The translations under genes were made by a program, and so were the position numbers. From Synechococcus sp. CS-1325 (GTDB lineage Bacteria > Cyanobacteriota > Cyanobacteriia > PCC-6307 > Cyanobiaceae), in assembly GCA_025128135.1 (NCBI GenBank), contig JAHLYW010000011.1:27271-91270 (forward strand): a DNA stretch of 64,000 nt, in the 5' to 3' direction. Shown piece after piece: positions 1 through 8,251 of the stretch. Within the stretch, counting starts at the first letter, position 1. Each line of letters begins with the position of its first letter. The notes under the pieces were generated by a model. The model was not told the origin of the DNA. It searched no databases and worked only from the letters and a program-made list of their open reading frames with translations.

Positions 1-2
1 GC

Positions 3-821
3 AATTCCAACCCCGCCGAGATCTTTCTCCCGGCGCTCGCGGCTGTGGGCATCGGCATCGCGATCGTGTTCATCGGTCGTTACACCCTGGGGAAACTGCC
101 AGGCATCAGTGTGCCTGACGCCGTGGCCACCGGTGGTCTGTTCGGCGCGGTGAGTGGCTCCACGCTTGCGGCCGTTCTTCCCCAGCTGGATTCCGCCAAG
201 ATCCCCTATGAGGCCTGGACGGCGGCTCTCTATCCCTTCATGGACATCCCGGCCCTGGTGACGGCGATCGTGGTGGCCAGCGTTTACATCAGCAAGAAGA
301 CCGGCAACGCTGCCGAGAAAGTCGAAATCTGGCCGATCATCCAGGAAAGCGTGCAGAGCTCGGCCGTCACGTCGCTGCTTCTGGGCGTGGCCCTTGGCAT
401 TCTCACCAAGCCAGAGCCCGTCTACGAGAGCTTCTTCAACCCTCTGTTCCGCGGCTTCCTCGCCATTCTGATGATCATCATGGGGATGGAGGCCGCCCAG
501 CGCATGAATGAGCTGCGCAAGGTTGCCCAGTGGTTTGCCATCTATGCCTTCATTGCGCCCATCGTGCATGGTTTTCTGGCCTTCGGCGTTGGCCTGATCA
601 TTCACAAGATCACGGGCTTCAGCATCGGTGGCGCTGTTGTGTTGGCGGTGATCGCCGCGTCGAGCTCGGATATCTCCGGCCCGCCGACGCTTCGCGCTGG
701 CATTCCCTCGGCGAATCCCTCCGCCTACATCGGCGCCTCCACGGCCATCGGCACGCCAGTGGCGATCGCCATCTGCATCCCGCTGTTCATTGGCATTGCC
801 GAGATGATGCTCGGTCGTTAA
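3..821 (+). CDS. sbtA: Sodium-dependent bicarbonate transporter SbtA, C-terminal part
   Basis: The reading frame is open from the first bases of the window, so this is the 3' part of a gene that begins upstream. The protein is strongly hydrophobic with several membrane segments and the SbtA-type stretches PDAVATGGLFGAVSGSTLAA and SSDISGPPTLRAGIPSANPS. SbtA is a high-affinity Na+/HCO3- symporter of the plasma membrane that feeds the CO2-concentrating mechanism. The gene for its PII-like partner SbtB follows 35 bp downstream on the same strand, the usual arrangement. Family assignment is firm; the missing N-terminus prevents judging completeness. Confidence 0.95.
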   Translation, partial: NSNPAEIFLPALAAVGIGIAIVFIGRYTLGKLPGISVPDAVATGGLFGAVSGSTLAAVLPQLDSAKIPYEAWTAALYPFMDIPALVTAIVVASVYISKKTGNAAEKVEIWPIIQESVQSSAVTSLLLGVALGILTKPEPVYESFFNPLFRGFLAILMIIMGMEAAQRMNELRKVAQWFAIYAFIAPIVHGFLAFGVGLIIHKITGFSIGGAVVLAVIAASSSDISGPPTLRAGIPSANPSAYIGASTAIGTPVAIAICIPLFIGIAEMMLGR

Positions 822-856
822 ACGTTTAAAACCACAACCAATCGGAGTCTAAGTTC

Positions 857-1171
857 ATGAGTCAACAAGTTTGGAAGCTGGTGATCGTTGCAGAGGAAAT
901 TCTCTCCAAAAAACTGATCAAGCTGATCAAGGCGGCAGGTGCCACCGGTTACACCGTGAATTCAGCCGGTGGTGAAGGAAGCCGCAATGTGCGCTCCACG
1001 GGAGAACCCAGCGTGTCGCACACCCTCTCCAATGTGAAAATCGAAGTGCTCACCGGCACCCGCGAGCTGGCCGACAAAATCACCCATGACATTGAAGCCA
1101 AGTTCTATTCGGACTACTCGATCATCACCTACATCTATCAGGTGGAAGCCCTGCGCGATCACAAGTTCTGA
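857..1171 (+). CDS. sbtB: PII-like carbon-signalling protein SbtB
   Basis: A 104-residue PII-superfamily protein directly after sbtA. The start is supported by a GGAG ribosome site about nine bases before the ATG. SbtB trimers bind adenine nucleotides including cAMP and c-di-AMP and bind SbtA to control bicarbonate uptake. The T-loop region (about residues 38-55, with [15 protein letters not shown]) is intact. The chain stops at LRDHKF, so the C-terminal CGPxGC redox hairpin (R-loop) known from Synechocystis SbtB is absent. Likely co-transcribed with sbtA; a hairpin follows the stop codon. Confidence 0.95.
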   Translation: MSQQVWKLVIVAEEILSKKLIKLIKAAGATGYTVNSAGGEGSRNVRSTGEPSVSHTLSNVKIEVLTGTRELADKITHDIEAKFYSDYSIITYIYQVEALRDHKF

Positions 1172-1195
1172 TCTGGTCTGGTCTGATCTGATCTA
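1166..1195 (+). repeat. Pentanucleotide repeat NTCTG over the sbtB stop codon
   Basis: Five consecutive units ttctg, atctg, gtctg, gtctg, atctg are followed by a decayed atcta. The first unit contains the sbtB stop codon TGA. A short slippage-type repeat; length change would mostly alter the spacer before the terminator. Confidence 0.7.
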
Positions 1196-1207
1196 AACCG
1201 TTCCCTT

Positions 1208-1248
1208 CCCCGGCCGTGTCACTCCACATGGCCGGGATTGTTGTGTTT
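1208..1248 (+). terminator. Candidate rho-independent terminator of sbtAB
   Basis: An inverted repeat with arms CCCGGCC-TGT and ACA-GGCCGGG, one unpaired base on each side and a short loop, is followed by a T-rich tail (attgttgtgttt). It lies about 37 bp after the sbtB stop and before the convergent DUF6671-like gene. Confidence 0.6.
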
Positions 1249-1293
1249 CGGGTCTTCGGTGGTGGGCCCGCCCGGTCAGCGCGGTGGTGATGT

Positions 1294-2193
1294 TCAGGGA
1301 TTGCACAGCGGGCAGTGCTGCGGATCGGCCTGGCTCAGTCCGTCGGAGCGCGGCCGTGGCTCGGTGTGAGGGCAGCTGGGGCAACCGAAGATCTCGTGCT
1401 GGATCCATTCGGTGGGCGAATCGCACCAGGAACAGGGCAGGCCAGCCACCACATCCACCTTCCCCCAGCCAGGGGCGCCGCAGGCCGGGCAGGGCGTGGC
1501 GATCCGGCGCACCAGCCGGAAGGCGAGGCGGCGAATCGCGGCCATCCGGGTGGGATTGCGGTGGGCGCGCATGTCGGTTTCGACCAGCGCCAGGCCGTCG
1601 GCGGAGGCGCTGGCCGCGGCGATGATGGCTCTGCGCAGCTCGGGAACGCCGGTGATGCCCTTGCAAAGGTGCGGTTCCGCCCCAGGCCATTGGGGGCGCA
1701 CAATCACGGCATGGGCCGGGAAGCCGATCCGCTCCAGCCATGGATCCAGATCGGTGCCGGCGTCGGCGGTGCAGTGGTCGAAGTTGGTGCGACAACCCAC
1801 CAGCCGTTCGGTGATCACCTGGCCTTGCGCCTGATCAACCCAGGTCATCCATTCGATCGTCAGTGGCAGGAAGGGGAGCGCCGGATGGGGCCCGAAGCTG
1901 CCTTCGCTGGCCAGGCCCAGATCCAGGCCGGTTTCCGCCATGCCGGCTTCGGCCTTGAGCCGACAGGTGGTTTCGGCATCGTCCTGCCGGGGGCGCTCGC
2001 CGCTGAAGGTGCCGAGGCTGTCGGTGTCGAAGCCGGCGGCGAGCACCAGCTCCACCCCCAGACCCAGGCGGAAGGGTCTGGCGATCACCTTCTCTTTGCC
2101 GTGGCGGGTGGCCAGGCTCACCGGCCGGCCCCGCACCTGCCAGCCCGGTCCTGAAGGTTTGTCACCCAGCCCAGGGGCCACGCGTCCAGCCAC
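1294..2193 (-). CDS. DUF6671-like protein with C-terminal zinc-ribbon cysteines
   Basis: A soluble protein of up to 299 residues. Recognisable are the N-terminal ATRHGKEKVIARPF stretch, the LGTFSGERPRQ stretch and a cysteine-rich end (CPACGAPGWGK, CSWCDSPTEW, CPSC, CPLC) that looks like two zinc-ribbon knuckles. This matches what I recall of the DUF6671 family in cyanobacteria; its function is unknown. The start is uncertain: the listed GTG gives about 25 extra residues before the conserved part, and a GTG at 2136 just before RGRPVSLATRHGKE is equally likely. It converges on sbtAB. Confidence 0.75.
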   Translation of the reverse strand: MAGRVAPGLGDKPSGPGWQVRGRPVSLATRHGKEKVIARPFRLGLGVELVLAAGFDTDSLGTFSGERPRQDDAETTCRLKAEAGMAETGLDLGLASEGSFGPHPALPFLPLTIEWMTWVDQAQGQVITERLVGCRTNFDHCTADAGTDLDPWLERIGFPAHAVIVRPQWPGAEPHLCKGITGVPELRRAIIAAASASADGLALVETDMRAHRNPTRMAAIRRLAFRLVRRIATPCPACGAPGWGKVDVVAGLPCSWCDSPTEWIQHEIFGCPSCPHTEPRPRSDGLSQADPQHCPLCNP

Positions 2194-2403
2194 AGCGGTC
2201 GAATCAGCAATCTATGCCGCCTGATGCTCTCGAACTGACGGAACAACGAGAGCAGAATCCGATCACCAGCGCTGATTGCCTGGATTGAAAATCCTGTCGT
2301 CAGGGCTGACCAGAGTCCAGGCTCAAGTCCTTAGGGTTCGGCATCACCCAGCCAACCAGACATCTCTTCAAACGTTGGAGGTGTTGTTCCCTCGTCATGG
2401 GTC

Positions 2404-2979
2404 ATGACCAACAGCCTTTCCGTGAGAAAACTTCAGCTCACCCTGGAACCATCCAGCATCCTTCCCTCCCATCTCTGCTGGAGATTGTCCGATGGCTACA
2501 TCCGCGCCAACACCTGGACAGCCGACGGTGACGTTGTGACGATCGGGTTGGCTGGTCCCGGTGATCTGATTGCGCCCCTGCATCAGAAGGGAGGCGCCTC
2601 AGAAATGGCTTGCCTCACCCGGGTGAGCGTCGAGGAAGTCTGCCCTTCGAATGAGGAGCTGGCCGCTTGCCTCAACAACCAGATGGAACAGGCCATCACC
2701 CTGCTCCAGATCGGTCGGCTCCGTCCTGTCGATGCCAGGTTGATTCACCTGCTGCACTGGATCGGCGCCCGATTCGGAATCATCAGCAGCCAGGGCACCG
2801 TGCTGTCCCTGCAGGACATGAACCTCACCCACCGGATTCTGGCTGATCTCACCGGCATGACCCGGGTGAGCGTGACCAAAGCCCTGAGCCGTTTCAAGGC
2901 CAGCGGGCTGATCGTCGCCAAGAGGGATGTTGATCTGCTCCTCCCCCACCCCATCCATGGTCAGCACTGGACGGTCTGA
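2404..2979 (+). CDS. Crp/Fnr-family transcriptional regulator
   Basis: A 191-residue regulator. The N-terminal part (about 1-110) is a shortened cyclic-nucleotide-binding-like beta roll with no recognisable cAMP-binding signature. The C-terminal part holds a winged helix-turn-helix with recognition segment LADLTGMTRVSVTKALSRFK (about residues 145-165). The PsiE-like gene follows 36 bp downstream, then the ABC transporter operon on the same strand, so it may control those genes. It is not NtcA by its recognition helix. The effector and target are unknown. Confidence 0.85.
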   Translation: MTNSLSVRKLQLTLEPSSILPSHLCWRLSDGYIRANTWTADGDVVTIGLAGPGDLIAPLHQKGGASEMACLTRVSVEEVCPSNEELAACLNNQMEQAITLLQIGRLRPVDARLIHLLHWIGARFGIISSQGTVLSLQDMNLTHRILADLTGMTRVSVTKALSRFKASGLIVAKRDVDLLLPHPIHGQHWTV

Positions 2980-3015
2980 CCAGCCTCCCCCTTCTTCTCC
3001 CCTGAGCCCGTTGCC

Positions 3016-3528
3016 ATGAGCCAAGCCATCAGGACGGAAACCCCAGTCACACCAGCCCCAGCGGTTCCCTGGCACCAGCAGTTCAGGCGGGTCCAGATCG
3101 TCCAGACCCTGGAGTCGATTCAGGATCTGATCGCCATCTGCCTCTGCGTGGGTCTCTTCTGCGTGATGGTGCTGGAGCTGCGCTCAATCTTCAGGGCACT
3201 GCTTAGCGCACCCCAGTTCCATGAGGTCACGGCCGACATCCTCTACATCCTGATTCTGGTGGAGCTGTTTCGGCTGCTGATCATCTATCTGCAGGAGCAG
3301 CGGGTGTCGATCGGGGTGTCGGTGGAGATCGCCATCGTTTCGGCCCTGCGGGAGGTGATCGTCAAAGGGGTGCTCGAAACCGACTGGCGCCAGATTCTGG
3401 CCGTGTGTGCCTTCCTGATGGCGATGGCCGTGCTGCTGGTGGTCAGGGTCTGGCTGCCGCCCACGTTTGTCGGGGTCGATCCGGAGGGAAAGATGTCGGA
3501 GCGGGTACGGCGCCTGAGCGAAGACTGA
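3016..3528 (+). CDS. PsiE-like phosphate-starvation-type membrane protein
   Basis: A 170-residue integral membrane protein with about four hydrophobic helices and the PsiE-family core LVELFRLLIIYLQEQRVSIGVSVEIAIVSALREVIVKG near residues 80-115. PsiE proteins are phosphate-starvation-inducible in Escherichia coli, but their molecular role is unknown. It probably shares a transcript with the Crp/Fnr regulator 36 bp upstream. The tail after residue 155 is polar and probably cytoplasmic. Confidence 0.8.
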   Translation: MSQAIRTETPVTPAPAVPWHQQFRRVQIVQTLESIQDLIAICLCVGLFCVMVLELRSIFRALLSAPQFHEVTADILYILILVELFRLLIIYLQEQRVSIGVSVEIAIVSALREVIVKGVLETDWRQILAVCAFLMAMAVLLVVRVWLPPTFVGVDPEGKMSERVRRLSED

Positions 3529-3696
3529 GCCCCCAGCCCGGTCTGTGGCTGGAACGATTGGCTGCGCTGATTGGTGTCATTGGCAATCCTGCCTGATCAA
3601 GGCCCCCAATCACATTGCCCAGCCATTAACTTCTTTCGACCGCCGCAACGGTGACCCATGCTCCATCCCTAGGGCCTCCATTCCGGCCATCAATCG

Positions 3697-3772
3697 TTCA
3701 CCAAACCCAGGGCTTCCTTGGTGAATCTGGCCTCATTCAAGCGTTTCACATCCTGGACCAAAATTTCACATC
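3697..3772 (+). promoter_or_regulatory. Candidate operator region before the ABC transporter operon
   Basis: Two motifs sit in the 271-bp gap before the solute-binding-protein gene. The first is a perfect 8-bp inverted repeat, TTCACCAA and TTGGTGAA, with a 13-bp spacer (3697-3725). The second is a direct repeat of TTTCACATC at 3744 and 3764, exactly 20 bp apart, about two helical turns. These fit regulator-binding sites for the operon. No GTA-N8-TAC NtcA box was seen. Function is inferred from position only. Confidence 0.4.
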
Positions 3773-3799
3773 TCAACCTTTTTCTCCCTGTTTTTCAAC

Positions 3800-5134
3800 A
3801 TGACAAGACGCCGCCGTTTTCTGGCCCTGATGGGCAGCGCCATGCTGGGCACCTCCCTGCTGGCCGGCTGCACGGGCAACCCTCCTGATTCCGGAGGTGG
3901 GGGCGCCAGCGCACCGGCGCCGGCCACTGCCGACAAGGGGCTTGAGACCAAAACCATCAACCTGGGCTTCATCCCCATTCTCGAGGCTGCGCCCTTGGTG
4001 GTGGCCGTTGAGAAGGGTTACTTCGCCAAGCATGGCCTTGAGGTGAACCTCACCAAGCAGGCCAGCTGGTCCTCCGCCCGCGACAACGTGGTGCTCGGCA
4101 CCGCCGGCGGCGGCATTGATGGCGGCCAGTGGCAGATGCCCATGCCTCACATGCTCACCGAAGGAGCGATCTCCGGTGGCAAGAAGGTGCCGATGTACGT
4201 GCTGGCGATGCTGATGAGCCAGGGCAACGGCATTGCCGCAGCCAATGCTGTCAAGGACGGCAACCTCAGCGTCGATCTCAAGAAGACGTCACCTGGCTTC
4301 TTCGATGACTTCGCCAAGAAGACCGGCAACAAGTTCAAGGCCTCCTACACCTTCCCGAAGGCGAACCAGGAGATCTGGATCCGCTACTGGCTGGCCGCCG
4401 GCGGCGTCGACCCCGACAAGGACGTGGAGCTGCTGACGGTGCCCGCCACCGAAACCCTCCAGGGGATGAAGAACGGCACAATGCAGGCCTTCTCCACCGG
4501 CGATCCCTGGCCGTCGAGGATCGTCAAAGACAAGGTGGGCTATCTGGCGGCGATCACCGCCCAGATCTGGAAGTCTCACCCTGAGGAGTTTCTGGCGGTG
4601 CGGGCCGATTGGGTGGATAAGCACCCCAAGGCCGCCGTGGCCCTGATCAAGGGGCTGATCGAAGCCCAGATCTGGATGGACAAGGCCGAGAACCGCGCCG
4701 AGGTGGCCACGATCCTCAGCTCCCGCAAGTGGCACAACATCCCTGCCCCGGTGCTGGAGGAGGCGCTCAAGGGCCAATACAAGCTCGGCGCCGACATGAA
4801 GCCGGAAACCGATCCGGCGATGGGGCCGCTCTACTGGGCCAGCGATCGCGGTGTGATTTCCTATCCCTATGAGAGCCTCAGCCTCTGGTTCCTGCTCGAA
4901 TCAATCCGCTGGAAGTTCTATCCCGGCGTGATCGATACGGTAGAGCAGGCCAAGGCGCTCAACGAAAAAGTGGTGCGCGAAGATCTCTGGATCACAGCGG
5001 CCAAGGAACTGGGGCTTCCCGCCGCGGACATCCCCACCTCCACCAGCCGTGGCAAGGAAACCTTCTTCGATGGCGTGATCTACGACCCGGAGAATCCTCA
5101 GGCCTACCTCGACAGCCTGAAGATCAAGAAGTGA
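3800..5134 (+). CDS. Nitrate/bicarbonate-type ABC transporter, solute-binding lipoprotein (NrtA/CmpA family)
   Basis: A 444-residue lipoprotein. The N-terminus has an arginine cluster (TRRRRF) and the lipobox LLAGC with Cys24, suggesting Tat-type export and lipid anchoring. The mature part follows the NrtA/CmpA fold: NLGFIPILEAAPLVVAVEKG, then IWIRYWLAAGGVDPDKD, then an RGKETFFDGVIYDPENPQAY tail. It delivers an anion (nitrate, bicarbonate or a relative) to the permease encoded next. Oddities: where I recall canonical NrtA and CmpA having GGTHDLW, this protein has KANQEIW, and FCVGEPW is FSTGDPW. The substrate is therefore left open. Confidence 0.88.
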   Translation: MTRRRRFLALMGSAMLGTSLLAGCTGNPPDSGGGGASAPAPATADKGLETKTINLGFIPILEAAPLVVAVEKGYFAKHGLEVNLTKQASWSSARDNVVLGTAGGGIDGGQWQMPMPHMLTEGAISGGKKVPMYVLAMLMSQGNGIAAANAVKDGNLSVDLKKTSPGFFDDFAKKTGNKFKASYTFPKANQEIWIRYWLAAGGVDPDKDVELLTVPATETLQGMKNGTMQAFSTGDPWPSRIVKDKVGYLAAITAQIWKSHPEEFLAVRADWVDKHPKAAVALIKGLIEAQIWMDKAENRAEVATILSSRKWHNIPAPVLEEALKGQYKLGADMKPETDPAMGPLYWASDRGVISYPYESLSLWFLLESIRWKFYPGVIDTVEQAKALNEKVVREDLWITAAKELGLPAADIPTSTSRGKETFFDGVIYDPENPQAYLDSLKIKK

Positions 5135-5150
5135 GTTTGAAGTGATCCTT

Positions 5151-5175
5151 CTCCGGGGGCTTCCAACCCCCGGAG
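5151..5175 (+). terminator. Stem-loop between solute-binding-protein and permease genes
   Basis: A perfect 9-bp stem CTCCGGGGG / CCCCCGGAG with a 7-nt loop lies 16 bp after the solute-binding-protein stop and is followed by TTTC only. It is probably a partial terminator or an mRNA-stabilising stem that keeps the binding protein in excess over the membrane components. Confidence 0.6.
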
Positions 5176-5292
5176 TTTCATCGCACCCACGCTGATTCAT
5201 CGCGCCCCTCAGTTCCGAAGCTTCCCAGCCGTTCTGAACGGCAGAGGGCTATTTCCTGTTCTCAGTATTCATTTTCTTGGAGTCTCCCTTTC

Positions 5293-6126
5293 ATGGTTCC
5301 CACCTCATCACGCCGCCCCGGGGCATCCAGCAGTCCCCTGCGATGGCTTGCCCGCAGCTCCGGCAACTGGCTGCCGCCGCTCCTGGGCATCGGCGGGTTC
5401 CTGTTGCTCTGGCAGATTCTTTCTTCGCTGCAGCTGATCGCCCTGCCTGCCCCTTCGAGCTTGTTCACCGAAGAGCGCACCCGAAACCTGATTCTTTATC
5501 CTTTCTATGATCGTGGCGGCCTCGACAAGGGCCTGTTCTGGCAGACCATGGCCAGCCTGTCGCGGGTGGCCCAGGGTTACACCCTCGCTGCCCTGGTGGG
5601 CATCGCCGTGGGGATCACGATCGGCCTCAAGCCCGCGATCAACCGCGCCTTCGATCCCCTCTTCCAGTTCCTGCGCATGGTGGCACCCCTGGCCTGGGTG
5701 CCGATCGCCCTGGTGCTGTTCCAGAACAACCAGCCGGCCGCCATCTTCGTGATCTTCATCACGGCGATCTGGCCGATCCTGATCAACACCGCTGAAGGGG
5801 TGCGCCAGATCCCCCAGGACTACCGCAACGTGGCCCTGGTGCTGCAGATGTCGAACCGGCGCTTCTTCACCAAGGTGCTGATCCCCTCCGCTCTCCCCTA
5901 CATCTTCACGGGCCTGCGCATCTCGATCGGTCTGGCCTGGCTGGCGATCATCGCCGCTGAGATCGTGATGCCCGGCACCCTGGGCATCGGCTTCTTCATC
6001 TGGGATGCCTATCAGCAGAACTACGTGGGCGAGATCGTGCTCGGCGTGATCTGGATCGGCGCGATCGGCCTCATCCTCGATCGTCTGATGGCCTGGCTGC
6101 AGACCCGCATCTCCCCGGGTCAGTGA
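5293..6126 (+). CDS. Nitrate/bicarbonate-type ABC transporter permease (NrtB/CmpB family)
   Basis: A 277-residue inner-membrane permease with about six helices. The permease coupling segment lies around EGVRQIPQDYRNVALVLQMS (about residues 176-195) and is followed by PSALPYIFTGLRISIGLAWLAIIAAEI. It forms the translocation channel with the two ATPases downstream. The ATG is preceded by TTGGAG. It sits 158 bp after the solute-binding-protein gene and 67 bp before the fused ATPase gene. Substrate follows that of the operon. Confidence 0.92.
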   Translation: MVPTSSRRPGASSSPLRWLARSSGNWLPPLLGIGGFLLLWQILSSLQLIALPAPSSLFTEERTRNLILYPFYDRGGLDKGLFWQTMASLSRVAQGYTLAALVGIAVGITIGLKPAINRAFDPLFQFLRMVAPLAWVPIALVLFQNNQPAAIFVIFITAIWPILINTAEGVRQIPQDYRNVALVLQMSNRRFFTKVLIPSALPYIFTGLRISIGLAWLAIIAAEIVMPGTLGIGFFIWDAYQQNYVGEIVLGVIWIGAIGLILDRLMAWLQTRISPGQ

Positions 6127-6193
6127 GCGCGCTGAGCTTGCTCCCTTCCCTCCTGTCCCCTACCCCCAGGCCCATCAGAGCCAACCCCCAACG

Positions 6194-8197
6194 ATGACGA
6201 CATCCCTGGTTGACGTCCGTGCGATCGACAAGAGTTTCGATCTGCGCGGCGGCGGCACCTATCTGGCCCTCAAGGGCATCGATCTGGAGATCCACAAAGG
6301 GGAGTTCATCTCCCTGATCGGTCACTCCGGTTGCGGCAAGTCCACCCTGCTCAACATGATCGCCGGCCTGGATCTGCCAACCGAAGGCGTGGTGCTGCTG
6401 GAGGGGGAGGCGGTGAAGCGCCCCGGCCCCGACAAGATGGTGGTGTTCCAGAACTATTCGCTGCTGCCGTGGCTCACGGTGCGCGAGAACATCGGCCTGG
6501 CCATTGACGAGGTGATGGGTGATCTGCCCAGGGCCGAGCGCAATGCCATCGTCCAGGAGCACATCGAGATGGTGGGGCTCGGCCCCGCCGCCGACCGGCT
6601 GCCCCTGCAGCTCTCCGGTGGCATGCGCCAGCGGGTGGCGATCGCCCGGGCCCTGGCGATCCGCCCCAAGCTGCTGCTGCTTGATGAACCCTTCGGCGCC
6701 CTCGACGCGCTCACCCGGGGCAATCTGCAGGAGAAGCTGATGCAGATCTGCAATGAGCACGAACTCACTGCGGTGATGGTCACCCACGACGTCGACGAGG
6801 CGGTGCTGCTCTCCGACCGGATCGTGATGCTCACCAACGGCCCCGGCTCGGGGATCGGCGGAATCCTTGAGGTGGACATCCCCCGGCCCCGGGCCCGGCT
6901 GGAGGTGGTGCATCACCCCAGTTACTACAGCCTGCGCTCCGAGATCATCTACTTCCTCAACCGCCAGAAGCGCGTCAAGCAGTGGCGGGCCCGGCCCCAC
7001 CAGACGGTGGCCCGCCACGGCCTTGAGAAGGTGAACCTGGATCTGGGTTTCCTGCCCCTGGCCGCCAGCGCGCCCCTGGCGGTGGCTGAGGCCCACGGCC
7101 TGTTCGCCAAGCACGGCCTCGATGAGGTGCAGCTGATCCGCGAACCCACCTGGCGCGGCATCGTTGACGGGCTGGTGGACGGCACCCTCGACGCCTCGCT
7201 GATGCCGGCGGGCATGCCCACCTGGATGACCGCCGGCGGCCATGGCGGTACGCCCTTGCCGATCGTGACCTCCCTCACCCTCAGCCGCAACGGCAACGGC
7301 ATCACCCTGGGCCGTCGCCTGGCCGAGCAGGGGGTGCGCACGGTGGACGATTACCGCGCCTACCTCAAAAGCCATGAGCGTGAACCCCACACGATGGGGA
7401 TCGTGCACCAGGCCTCGATGCACAACCTGCTGCTGCGCTACTGGCTGGCGGCCAATGGCATCGACCCCGACAAGGACGTGCACCTGCAGGCCCTGCCGCC
7501 GGCCCAGATGCTCGCCGACCTCAAGGACGGCAGCATCGACGGCTACTGCGTGGGCGCTCCCTGGCTGGATCGGGCCACCCGCGATGGCCACGGGATTGCG
7601 GTGGCCGGTGATCTGGCGATCTGGCCCGGCCATCCCGGCAAGGTGCTGGGCGTACGCGAAGACTGGGCGATCACCTACCCCAACACCCACATCGCCCTCA
7701 CCAAGGCCCTGCTGGAGGCCTGCCAGTACTGCGCCGATCCGGCCCACTGGGCAGAGCTCAGCGAGTTGCTCAGTGATCGCCGCTACCTGGGCATCAAGCC
7801 GGAGCTGATCCGGTTCAGTGAGGCCAGCGCCGATGTGGAGAGGGGCGGACCGGAGAGCGAGGCGGCGGTGCCGCACCACCTGTTCTTCGGGGATGGACTG
7901 AACCGGCCCAGCCGCACCGAGCACCTCTGGATGATGACCCAGATGGCCCGCTGGGGTGACATTCCCCTGCCGCGCAACTGGGTGGAGATCCTGGAGCGGG
8001 TCTGCCAGGTGGGGGTGTTCAGCACCGCCGCCCGCGAACTCGGCCTTGAGGCGCTCAGCTACCAGCGCCAGGGCATCGCCCTGTTCGATGGCCAGCCTTT
8101 CGATGCCGACGACCCGATCAGCTACCTCAATGCCCAGGTGATCAAGCGGGATTTCAGCATCGCCGAGATCCCCCTGGCGCCACCACGTCGCGGCTGA
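6194..8197 (+). CDS. ABC ATPase fused to a solute-binding-like domain (NrtC/CmpC type)
   Basis: A 667-residue two-part protein. Residues 1-260 form an ABC ATPase: Walker A GHSGCGKST (43-51), signature LSGGMRQ (140-146), Walker B LLLLDEP (about 160-166). Residues from about 275 resemble NrtA/CmpA (NLDLGFLPLAASAPLAVAEA, LLLRYWLAANGIDPDKD, YCVGAPW). In NrtC and CmpC this cytoplasmic domain senses substrate or nitrogen state and inhibits transport. The fusion is diagnostic for the Nrt/Cmp subfamily and argues against the cyanate or sulfonate systems. Unlike the lipoprotein of this operon, the fused domain keeps the CVGxPW motif. Confidence 0.92.
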   Translation: MTTSLVDVRAIDKSFDLRGGGTYLALKGIDLEIHKGEFISLIGHSGCGKSTLLNMIAGLDLPTEGVVLLEGEAVKRPGPDKMVVFQNYSLLPWLTVRENIGLAIDEVMGDLPRAERNAIVQEHIEMVGLGPAADRLPLQLSGGMRQRVAIARALAIRPKLLLLDEPFGALDALTRGNLQEKLMQICNEHELTAVMVTHDVDEAVLLSDRIVMLTNGPGSGIGGILEVDIPRPRARLEVVHHPSYYSLRSEIIYFLNRQKRVKQWRARPHQTVARHGLEKVNLDLGFLPLAASAPLAVAEAHGLFAKHGLDEVQLIREPTWRGIVDGLVDGTLDASLMPAGMPTWMTAGGHGGTPLPIVTSLTLSRNGNGITLGRRLAEQGVRTVDDYRAYLKSHEREPHTMGIVHQASMHNLLLRYWLAANGIDPDKDVHLQALPPAQMLADLKDGSIDGYCVGAPWLDRATRDGHGIAVAGDLAIWPGHPGKVLGVREDWAITYPNTHIALTKALLEACQYCADPAHWAELSELLSDRRYLGIKPELIRFSEASADVERGGPESEAAVPHHLFFGDGLNRPSRTEHLWMMTQMARWGDIPLPRNWVEILERVCQVGVFSTAARELGLEALSYQRQGIALFDGQPFDADDPISYLNAQVIKRDFSIAEIPLAPPRRG

Positions 8198-8251
8198 GAC
8201 GGCCCGACCGCATCCGCCTGCCCTTCCCCCGCATTCTTCCGCACCCAAGCC

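Noticed and set aside
1315-2154. A 279-codon plus-strand frame opposite the DUF6671-like gene
   Set aside because: The minus-strand product has ordered cysteine knuckles and family-like motifs; the plus-strand product is Gly/Ala/His-rich without pattern.
3530-3799. Search for an NtcA box (GTA-N8-TAC) before the ABC transporter operon
   Set aside because: None found with acceptable match, so nitrogen control by NtcA is not claimed.
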